The position numbers and the translations under genes were made by a program. A stretch of DNA of 20,622 bases from Pseudobutyrivibrio sp. (GTDB lineage: Bacteria; Bacillota_A; Clostridia; Lachnospirales; Lachnospiraceae): the NCBI GenBank assembly GCA_024691465.1, contig JAILNO010000120.1, positions 1 through 20,622 on the forward strand. Direction: 5' to 3'. The first letter of the stretch is position 1. Every line of letters begins with the position of its first letter. Shown here in pieces: positions 14,500-20,622 of the stretch. The notes below the pieces were generated by a model. It was not told the DNA's origin and did no database searches. It saw only the letters and a program-made list of their open reading frames with translations.

Positions 14500-16447
14500 A
14501 TGCCTGTTCCATATATATCTGTCTATTAATATCTGACACTGCTATATATGCACTCTGTCCGCATATTAGTTTCTTAGGAAGTCTCCAAGGCAATCCATGA
14601 TAGAAGTCATCATCCACAAGCTTACCTTCCACATACAGTTGCATCACATCTCCCTTGATATCTATATCGATGAATCCCTTGTCATCCTGGACCGATATCT
14701 CATAATACCTGGCGGATGCATGACCATACTCAAGCTCTGTCCTGTACATATCAGGAATATCGAATGGTAGTGAGGACTTCTGTACCAGAGTATAGTCCTC
14801 TCCCTTAGCCTCCATGAGATCTGCCACTGTCTTGCCTAGCTCATCCACGAAAAAGGTACGACCATCCACCTTGCGTAGGCGCTTAGCCTCATCTATATTA
14901 AGGACTATTATAGATGCTGTCTTGTCCTCATCTAAGAATTCGAACTCTGGCTTGATACCTGGTATCTCAAGGAACAACCAGGTGCAACCGCTCTGGCAGA
15001 GAGGCTGTGCTGTAGCATACTTAAGTATGGCACCATCTCCCAAGTCCATGTTGAAAGGCATGAAAAATGCTACGTCGCCTTTTACATCTATAGGAGGGAA
15101 CTGCACTGCTCCTGTGTCTATCACCACATCACACACATCCTCCAGCTTATGGAGCCTCTGATAATGATTGATGAACACGAAACCACTGTCGCCGTCAGTG
15201 CGCATGCCGTATCTAAGTGACTTATAATCACATGCTGGCACCAGTTCCTGAGAAGCCACGTAGGTCATAGGTGCTAACCTATCCTCGTAATCCTTAATAA
15301 ATACATGTAGCAGATTCAGAAGGTCATATGACTCTCTAGTCTCATTGTAGCTTGAGATAGGTGCTTGGAAATCATAGGAAATAATAGGATAGTCGTTAGG
15401 ATATCCTGTAGCCTTAGATTCCTGCAGAGTGTAGCCTGGCTTCACCTGATTGAGACCGCCATGGTACATGTAATAGCCCAGTATGTTAGCCCCCTCTCCC
15501 AGCATAACCAGAGTCATGGCATATATATCCATGCCAGAGATTATGTATCTGCGATGGTAAGTGTCCATGAGACCTGCGCCTATTTCGCAGGTACCGTATG
15601 GGTAATTATCATATGGCAGCTGCCAGTCATGGCTCTCACTATCCTTAATCAGATCCTTACCGATGGCTGAGTCATTGCGGATTCCATTGAAGGCATACCT
15701 GCTGCATGGCTCCAGCTCCTGTACCCCCTCATCCCAAGGGGCATCCACATAGCCTCCGAACATAGGAAGCACATCATCCACTGGAATCTCAGCTCCATTA
15801 ACAGCATTCCAGCCTGTGACTGTATAGTAAGGCACATCGATACCTATCTCCCGCGCCATAGTCTTAAGTGTAAGCAGATGTGGTCCATCATCTATCAACT
15901 CATTCTCCAGCTGACACATGGTGATAGGGCCGCCATCCTTATAGAATAATCCCTTGCACTGATAGAATATCTCTGTGAACCACTTGCGCACATACTCAAG
16001 ATACTCAGTATCATCTGAGCGCAGCTTCAATCCCTTATTAATCAGCCAGTCAGGGAAGCCACCATTTCGCACCTCTCCATGACACCAAGGGCCTATCCTG
16101 ATGCAGACCTCCAGCCCCACTTCCTGAGCCAGCTCTATGAATGCACTTAAGTCATTGTCACCGCTCCAATTGAAGAACCCCTCTTCACTCTCGTGGTATA
16201 TCCAGATTATGTAGGTAGCAACTATCTGTATGCCGCCCTCTTTCATTAATTCTAAAGCCTTCCTCCACTGGCTCTTAGGGACTCTGCTGTAGTGCATCTC
16301 CCCCATGATTCCAATGTAAGGCTTGCCATTCCTAGTGAGATATAGACTGTTCAGTCCCAACTCATTGCCATCTGAATCTGCCCCTCCCAGATTGAGATGG
16401 TTCTCCATAACATTAGGGGCACTCCACCCCTGGAATTTGTAAACCAT
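14498..16447 (-). CDS. GH35 family beta-galactosidase, apparently cytoplasmic
   Basis: The 649-residue protein has the GH35 TIM-barrel signatures: IGIMGEMHYSRVP (45-57), IGPWCHGEVRNGGFPDW (118-134), the acid/base motif MCQLENEL with E183, the probable nucleophile E288 in TCEIGAGLMDTYHRR, and YYMYHGGLN (325-333), which matches the family YYMYHGGTN block. The C-terminal half (from about 400) carries beta-sandwich-like domains. The enzyme would release terminal beta-galactose from oligosaccharides; the precise substrate is unknown. No signal peptide is present, so it likely acts on imported sugars. A GGAGGGAG ribosome site precedes the ATG. It has no cotranscribed transporter or regulator in the window and converges with pfp. 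A TAAAAT box lies about 40 bases upstream, without a good -35. Confidence 0.92.
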   Translation of the reverse strand: MVYKFQGWSAPNVMENHLNLGGADSDGNELGLNSLYLTRNGKPYIGIMGEMHYSRVPKSQWRKALELMKEGGIQIVATYIIWIYHESEEGFFNWSGDNDLSAFIELAQEVGLEVCIRIGPWCHGEVRNGGFPDWLINKGLKLRSDDTEYLEYVRKWFTEIFYQCKGLFYKDGGPITMCQLENELIDDGPHLLTLKTMAREIGIDVPYYTVTGWNAVNGAEIPVDDVLPMFGGYVDAPWDEGVQELEPCSRYAFNGIRNDSAIGKDLIKDSESHDWQLPYDNYPYGTCEIGAGLMDTYHRRYIISGMDIYAMTLVMLGEGANILGYYMYHGGLNQVKPGYTLQESKATGYPNDYPIISYDFQAPISSYNETRESYDLLNLLHVFIKDYEDRLAPMTYVASQELVPACDYKSLRYGMRTDGDSGFVFINHYQRLHKLEDVCDVVIDTGAVQFPPIDVKGDVAFFMPFNMDLGDGAILKYATAQPLCQSGCTWLFLEIPGIKPEFEFLDEDKTASIIVLNIDEAKRLRKVDGRTFFVDELGKTVADLMEAKGEDYTLVQKSSLPFDIPDMYRTELEYGHASARYYEISVQDDKGFIDIDIKGDVMQLYVEGKLVDDDFYHGLPWRLPKKLICGQSAYIAVSDINRQIYMEQA

Positions 16448-16552
16448 ACCTTCTCCCTCCAGATACGTGTTTTATGTTATTTTACTACATATGAGCTAAA
16501 AATAAAGAATATATCCATCAAAATACACAACAAATACCATATTAAATACAAC

Positions 16553-16589
16553 AAAAAAGACCCTCCCAGCTAAAATGCTAAGAGGGTCT
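16553..16589 (-). terminator. Terminator of mecA
   Basis: On the minus strand AGACCCTC pairs with GAGGGTCT (8 bases), with an inner AGC/GCT pairing around an AT-rich loop, followed by six T residues. It sits 13 bases after the mecA stop codon. The rest of the 155-base gap to the GH35 gene is AT-rich with only weak promoter-like boxes. Confidence 0.92.
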
Positions 16590-16602
16590 AATACCTATTA
16601 AA

Positions 16603-17307
16603 TTAAATCTGTGATAGTACGTGTACACAGTCCTCACAAATGAGGTCACCGTGCTCTAGTAAGAATGCACCATCGAAGCTCTCTGTAAACATCTGATTAG
16701 CAAACTCAGCAATTACAAGAATCGCTGCTGAAATCTGACGACGTGTAAGCTCAAAATTAAGCTTGATGTAGTAGTCATCACCATATCTATAGAGTGTACT
16801 GGTCATTCCATCGTACTTAGGAAGATGCTTGCACAGCATAATAGCTGCATCCAAATCATCTAAGATAGCCCAGAGTGGGGTATCTAAATACTGGTCGGTA
16901 ACTTCGTCCCTATCATCTGTAATATCCTTAGCAGCCTGAACAGGTACATCTGAAGTACTAGCTGAAAAGCTAGATGGTTGTGAAGACTTAGTAGTAGATA
17001 GAGTCTCCTGTAATCCAGTTAAATGCTTCTTGAGTTCCTCAATAGCAGTTGCCAATCCTGAATTAGAATCTGGAGATATAAGTAAAGCAACATCTCCTTG
17101 TGGCATAACTGTCATCTGAACACTGTAAGCCTTAGCATGGGTCTCCATACCTAATGCCTCACAGGCCTCAGCTAAAATATCTCTGATAAAGCTTTGGGTC
17201 TTTTCCTGGTCACTGACGAAATCACCAAGCTCCATGCCGTTTTGTTCCATTTCTTCTTTTGTGATGACGCATCTAATCTTGTCCTCACCTATCTTCTTGA
17301 ACTTCAT
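16603..17307 (-). CDS. mecA: MecA-type adaptor protein for ClpC/ClpP
   Basis: MecA adaptors bring target proteins to the ClpC unfoldase and activate it (family knowledge). The 234-residue protein has the expected two parts. The N-terminal target-binding domain (about 1-75) opens MKFKKIGEDKIRCVITKEEM. The C-terminal ClpC-binding domain (about 150-234) contains LWAILDDLDAAIMLCKHLP, SSLYRY-like STLYRYGDDYYIKL and LLEHGDLICEDCVHVL. They are joined by a Ser/Thr-rich, low-complexity linker (about 100-145). It has its own promoter (17340-17368), AAAGGAGG at 17316-17323 and a terminator, so it is a single-gene unit. Which targets it selects in this organism is unknown. Confidence 0.9.
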   Translation of the reverse strand: MKFKKIGEDKIRCVITKEEMEQNGMELGDFVSDQEKTQSFIRDILAEACEALGMETHAKAYSVQMTVMPQGDVALLISPDSNSGLATAIEELKKHLTGLQETLSTTKSSQPSSFSASTSDVPVQAAKDITDDRDEVTDQYLDTPLWAILDDLDAAIMLCKHLPKYDGMTSTLYRYGDDYYIKLNFELTRRQISAAILVIAEFANQMFTESFDGAFLLEHGDLICEDCVHVLSQI

Positions 17308-17339
17308 CAGCTCCCCCTCCTTTCAGTTGACGTAAATAA

Positions 17340-17368
17340 AGTGTAGCAAATCAATTAGAAAGTGTCAC
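17340..17368 (-). promoter_or_regulatory. mecA promoter
   Basis: On the minus strand GTGACA (17363-17368), a 17-base spacer and TACACT (17340-17345) match a sigma-70-type promoter. They leave a leader of about 26 bases that carries the mecA ribosome site. No terminator hairpin is seen between pyrD and this promoter. Confidence 0.6.
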
Positions 17369-17397
17369 GGAAATATCTGAGAATATTGTGAGAAAAT

Positions 17398-18306
17398 TTA
17401 GTGAACACTTCCCACTATATCATTAATGTCTTCGATGTTCTTTCTAACCATGTAATCCTTGATACCTGCTAGAATATCAAGGGTTGCTGTAGGATTGTAG
17501 AAGTTAGCGGTACCTACAGAAATAGCTGAAGCACCTGCAAGCATCATCTCCACTGCGTCTTCCCAGGTAGAGATGCCACCCATTCCAATAATAGGGATTG
17601 ATACTGCTGATGAACATTCATAAACCATACGAACAGCCACAGGATGAACTGCTGGACCTGACATACCACCGGTCTTATTTGCTAGAACAAAGCTTTGACG
17701 TTCCACATCGATTTTCATTCCTGTAAGAGTATTGATAAGTGAAATGGCATCTGCTCCTCCTGCCTCTGCTGCCTTGGCCATAACCTTGATGTCTGTGACA
17801 TTAGGAGAAAGCTTCATAACGATAGGCTGCTTAGCATGTGCCTTGCATAATCTAGTGATTTCCTCAACTGCCTTAGGGTCCTGTCCGAAGGCAATTCCGC
17901 CCTCCTTGACATTAGGACATGAGATATTGATCTCGAGCATATCTACCCTAGATTCTCCTGCCAATCTATCAACCACCTCAATATATTCTTCGGCAGAATG
18001 ACCGCAAACATTAACCACTACTCTGGTATCTTTGAATTGCTCAAGGAACTTAAGGTCCCTCTCACAGAACACTTCTACCCCAGGATTCTGAAGGCCTATG
18101 GCATTGAGCATACCTGAGCTAACCTCCACAATTCTAGGTGTAGGATTGCCTTCCCAAGGTACATTGGCAACGCCTTTAGTAACAACAGCACCCAGCTGAT
18201 TAAGATCTACAAACTCTGAATATTCTGCACCTGAACCAAAGGTTCCTGATGCTTCCATAATAGGATTCTGAAACTCTACTCCCGCAATCGTAACCTTTGT
18301 ATTCAT
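17398..18306 (-). CDS. pyrD: Dihydroorotate dehydrogenase, class 1B catalytic subunit
   Basis: PyrD oxidises dihydroorotate to orotate with FMN, passing electrons to PyrK and then NAD+. The 302-residue length fits the class. Motifs are EASGTFGSG (18-26), VVTKGV with K44, the active-site loop NISCPNVKEGG with C130 (a Cys base marks class 1), VMKLSPNV, INTLTGMKID, SGPAVHPVAVRMV and the FMN phosphate site IIGMGGISTWEDA, GASAISVGT. The ATG overlaps the pyrK stop codon by one base (TAATG), with GGAGGTGG upstream, giving coupled synthesis of the two subunits. It is the last pyr gene of the cluster. Confidence 0.97.
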   Translation of the reverse strand: MNTKVTIAGVEFQNPIMEASGTFGSGAEYSEFVDLNQLGAVVTKGVANVPWEGNPTPRIVEVSSGMLNAIGLQNPGVEVFCERDLKFLEQFKDTRVVVNVCGHSAEEYIEVVDRLAGESRVDMLEINISCPNVKEGGIAFGQDPKAVEEITRLCKAHAKQPIVMKLSPNVTDIKVMAKAAEAGGADAISLINTLTGMKIDVERQSFVLANKTGGMSGPAVHPVAVRMVYECSSAVSIPIIGMGGISTWEDAVEMMLAGASAISVGTANFYNPTATLDILAGIKDYMVRKNIEDINDIVGSVH

Positions 18307-19070
18307 TATAATTCCACCTCCGTAGCCAGGAACACTGGACCATCCTTGCAGACTCTCTTATTCTTCACGTGGCTGTGATCATCCACCTCTTTAGACTGGC
18401 ACACACAACCTAAACAAGCACCCACTCCGCAGGCCATACGCTCTTCCATAGAAACATAGCACTTGATTCCTCTCTTAAGGGCATATTCAGCTACGCCCTT
18501 AAGCATAGGCTTAGGACCGCAAGCATATATAACATCTGCTGTTAAGTCATTCTCCACCATGGCATCTACTACGGTACCATGCACTCCCACAGAGCCATCA
18601 TCTGTAGCTACTATCAACTCAGAAGCAGCATCGATGAACTCCTCAGCCAGGAATAAACTGTCATTCCTGTATCCCATGACTGCAGTGACATTTCCAGCCA
18701 ATTCCTTGGCAAGCTCCAGCATAGGTGGCACACCGATACCTCCACCTACTACTATGGCTGTCTTGCCCTCTATAGGGAAGCCGTTGCCCAGAGGCCCCAT
18801 GACTTCGATTGTATCCCCTTGACTGAGGCTTGAGAATTCTAAAGTACCCTTACCAACTACTCGATACACTACCCTAAGCGTATCTTTTTCCTTATCAATC
18901 TCACAGATACTGATAGGGCGTGGCAGAAGCTTGCTGCCATCCTCTGAGAATATATTGATGAACTGACCTGGAACTGCCTCCTTGGCAATCCTGGTGCTTA
19001 ATAGCAGGCTGTATACACCCTCTGCTAAATTCTGCTGAGATAGAACCTTAGCTCTTTCCTTAATCTTCAT
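18306..19070 (-). CDS. pyrK: Dihydroorotate dehydrogenase electron-transfer subunit
   Basis: PyrK carries FAD and a [2Fe-2S] cluster and links PyrD to NAD+. The 254-residue protein shows the FAD-binding LLPRPISICEID (48-59), GKGTLEFSSL, the NAD-binding IVVGGGIGVPPM (106-117), YACGPKPML (182-190), and the cluster motif with C214, C219, C222 and C241 (MACGVGACLGC ... RVCKDGPVF). This is normal for the family. AGGAG lies about 9 bases before the ATG. It lies 45 bases after pyrF and overlaps pyrD. Confidence 0.96.
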   Translation of the reverse strand: MKIKERAKVLSQQNLAEGVYSLLLSTRIAKEAVPGQFINIFSEDGSKLLPRPISICEIDKEKDTLRVVYRVVGKGTLEFSSLSQGDTIEVMGPLGNGFPIEGKTAIVVGGGIGVPPMLELAKELAGNVTAVMGYRNDSLFLAEEFIDAASELIVATDDGSVGVHGTVVDAMVENDLTADVIYACGPKPMLKGVAEYALKRGIKCYVSMEERMACGVGACLGCVCQSKEVDDHSHVKNKRVCKDGPVFLATEVEL

Positions 19071-19115
19071 ACTAATCGACTCCTAATTTACAGATTGAAT
19101 ATTGCTTGAAATATA

Positions 19116-20033
19116 TTATAGAGCGCCAGTAATATCCGCAATCATATCCAAAACAGCAGCTCTACTTGCATCGGCGAAATTAGCCTCGCCGTATGAAGCG
19201 TACTTCTCCTGCTGATATGCTGCGATGATACCTCTACTACTATTGACGATGGCTCCTAGGCCGTCCTTATTGAAAAAGCTAACTAAGTCAGCACCCTTGC
19301 CACCCTGAGCGCCATAACCTGGAACCAGAATGTAAGTGTGTGGCATGAGCTCTCTCAAGCGAGCACCCATCTCAGGATATGTAGCGCCTACTACAGCACC
19401 TACATTAGAGTAATCGCCATCCATACAATCAGCGCCCCACTCCTCGATCTTGGCAGCCATGTGCTCATATAAAGGTGCACCATCTATGAGTCTATCCTGG
19501 AACTCGCCGGATGATGGGTTAGAGGTCTTGCAGAGTACGAATATACCCTTGTCCTCCTCCTTACATACATCTACGAAAGGCTTAACTCCATCTGTTCCAA
19601 GATATGGATTAACTGTAGCCATATCAGCGTCGAATGCCTGATACTTGTAATCCCCTACCTGCACACTGCCTAGGTGACCTAGAGCGTATGCTGTAGAGGT
19701 AGAACCTATATCACCACGCTTAACATCGGCCATTACGATGAGGCCTAAGTCCTTAGCGTAGTCAATTGTCTTCTTATATGCAATAAGTCCTGGAATACCA
19801 TATGATTCGTACATTGCAATCTGTGGCTTAACAGCAGGAATTAAGTCTGCTGTGGCATCCATAATCTGACGGTTGAAGTCGAACATAGCCTCTCCAACAG
19901 CCTCAAGTGTCTGACCCTGCTCAGCCATATGCTTCTCAACTAATGACTTAGGCATGAGCTTCATGGTTGGATCTAAGCCTACAACTACTGGTGCATTTTT
20001 CTCTGTAATTTGGTTAATTAATCTCTGAATCAT
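19116..20033 (-). CDS. pyrF: Orotidine 5'-phosphate decarboxylase (long, type 2)
   Basis: PyrF decarboxylates OMP to UMP, the last step of the pathway. The 305-residue length and the sequence match the longer type 2 group rather than the 235-residue type 1. Motifs are VVVGLDPTMKLMP with D21, AVKPQ with K69, the catalytic DxKxxD array MADVKRGDIGS (D103, K105, D108), LVPGYGAQGGKGAD and IVNSSRGIIAAY. AAAGGG precedes the ATG. It lies 28 bases after pyrC. Confidence 0.96.
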   Translation of the reverse strand: MIQRLINQITEKNAPVVVGLDPTMKLMPKSLVEKHMAEQGQTLEAVGEAMFDFNRQIMDATADLIPAVKPQIAMYESYGIPGLIAYKKTIDYAKDLGLIVMADVKRGDIGSTSTAYALGHLGSVQVGDYKYQAFDADMATVNPYLGTDGVKPFVDVCKEEDKGIFVLCKTSNPSSGEFQDRLIDGAPLYEHMAAKIEEWGADCMDGDYSNVGAVVGATYPEMGARLRELMPHTYILVPGYGAQGGKGADLVSFFNKDGLGAIVNSSRGIIAAYQQEKYASYGEANFADASRAAVLDMIADITGAL

Positions 20034-20061
20034 AAATTACCCTTTCCTTATATATAATTAA

Positions 20062-20622
20062 TTATTTGCTATATACAACTTGGCCACCGAAGATGGTCTT
20101 AACCACCTGGCCTGTAACCTTGCGTCCTTCAAAAGGCATGTTCTTAGACTTACCTACGAAATCAGCAGCATGTATCTCATACTCTACTCTAGGATCAAAT
20201 ATAGTAATATCAGCTGTCTTACCCTCTGAGATATCTCCTAAATTATCCATTCCTAAGATGCGGGCTGGATTACTGCTCATGTATGCTGCCATAGTAAGTG
20301 GTGTGATGAGTCCTGTGAGAACCAGCTCTGTGTATGCTAAGCTTGCGGAAGTCTCTAGACCTACTATGCCAAAAGGTGACGCAAATCCCTTAGCTTTCTC
20401 CTCTGCAGTATGTGGAGCGTGGTCAGTGGATATTACCTCGAATACTCCCTCTGCAAGTCCCTTCCTGAGGGCCTCTCTGTCCTCCTTGGTTCTGACTGGA
20501 GGATTCATCTTATAGTTGCCATCTCCAGGTACTATGTCATCCTCGGTAAGAGTGAAGTGATGTGGACACACCTCGCCTGATACCTTTATACCTCTGGCCT
20601 TAGCTTCCTTTAATATGTCGTA
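20062..20622 (-). CDS. pyrC: Dihydroorotase (C-terminal part, cut by window edge)
   Basis: The reading frame is open to the right edge, giving 186 residues of the C-terminal part of a class I-type dihydroorotase (usually about 425). The enzyme cyclises carbamoyl-aspartate to dihydroorotate. Visible motifs are VSGEVCPHHFTL with a metal-binding His, NYKMNPPVR, the catalytic ISTDHAPHT, FGIVGLETS, the NPARILG block, and the terminal EGKTADITIFDP composite beta-sandwich. A GTG at 20569-20571 is internal and is not the start, because the conserved sequence continues upstream of it. It is the first visible gene of the pyr run; any leader or regulator lies outside the window. Confidence 0.95.
   Translation of the reverse strand, partial: YDILKEAKARGIKVSGEVCPHHFTLTEDDIVPGDGNYKMNPPVRTKEDREALRKGLAEGVFEVISTDHAPHTAEEKAKGFASPFGIVGLETSASLAYTELVLTGLITPLTMAAYMSSNPARILGMDNLGDISEGKTADITIFDPRVEYEIHAADFVGKSKNMPFEGRKVTGQVVKTIFGGQVVYSK

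Noticed and set aside
14814..15161. 115-residue plus-strand reading frame opposite the GH35 gene
   Set aside because: It is an antisense shadow of the GH35 C-terminal region with no start signal.
16448..16552. AT-rich gap upstream of the GH35 gene as a regulatory RNA
   Set aside because: No stable structure apart from the mecA terminator is visible, and promoter-like boxes are weak.
20066..20515. 149-residue plus-strand reading frame opposite pyrC
   Set aside because: It lies fully inside the conserved dihydroorotase frame on the other strand and shows no domain.

Overview
The window reads as chromosome from a low-to-moderate GC anaerobic member of the Firmicutes, most likely a Lachnospiraceae-type Clostridia (Butyrivibrio/Pseudobutyrivibrio-like). 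This is inferred from gene content and protein style: a 700-residue FtsA-like protein, a class 1B dihydroorotate dehydrogenase (PyrD/PyrK), a PPi-type phosphofructokinase, a MecA adaptor, membrane-anchored GH5 and GH35 plant-polysaccharide enzymes, and strong AGGAGG-like ribosome sites. The species cannot be fixed from the sequence. Coding density is very high. No gene-free stretch exceeds about 155 bases, and I see no tRNA, rRNA, IS element, CRISPR array or prophage gene.

Layout, left to right. (1) 1-534: start of larE, running off the left edge, with its own likely promoter. (2) 646-11810: eight minus-strand genes with gaps of only -1 to 36 bases, probably one transcription unit. In transcription order they are a membrane-anchored GH5 endoglucanase, M24 aminopeptidase P, polA, coaE, a large FtsA-like protein, WalJ/YycJ-type metallohydrolase, an ACT-domain protein (UPF0237) and a 'PFL family' protein (UPF0210). 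The run ends at a strong terminator at 597-631. (3) 11888-13174: a small, poorly characterised patch. An acidic 68-residue ORF faces an XRE-type regulator, which is followed by a basic 94-residue ORF. The shared 141-base control region holds several palindromes. A small membrane protein converges on the basic ORF with no bases between the two stop codons. (4) 13243-14454: PPi-type phosphofructokinase on the plus strand. It meets a GH35 beta-galactosidase (14498-16447, minus) at a shared hairpin. (5) 16603-17307: mecA, with its own promoter and terminator. (6) 17398-20622: pyrimidine biosynthesis genes in transcription order pyrC (cut by the right edge), pyrF, pyrK, pyrD.

How the genes fit together: the pyr genes supply dihydroorotase, dihydroorotate dehydrogenase with its electron-transfer subunit, and OMP decarboxylase. 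The GH5 and GH35 enzymes together with PPi-PFK fit a fermentative plant-fibre or oligosaccharide user. polA-coaE-FtsA-like-walJ is a housekeeping block for replication, cofactor and cell-envelope or division functions. The least explained parts, and the best candidates for something undescribed, are the 11.9-12.8 kb acidic ORF / XRE / basic ORF module, the repeated C-terminal region of the FtsA-like protein, and the UPF0237-UPF0210 pair.
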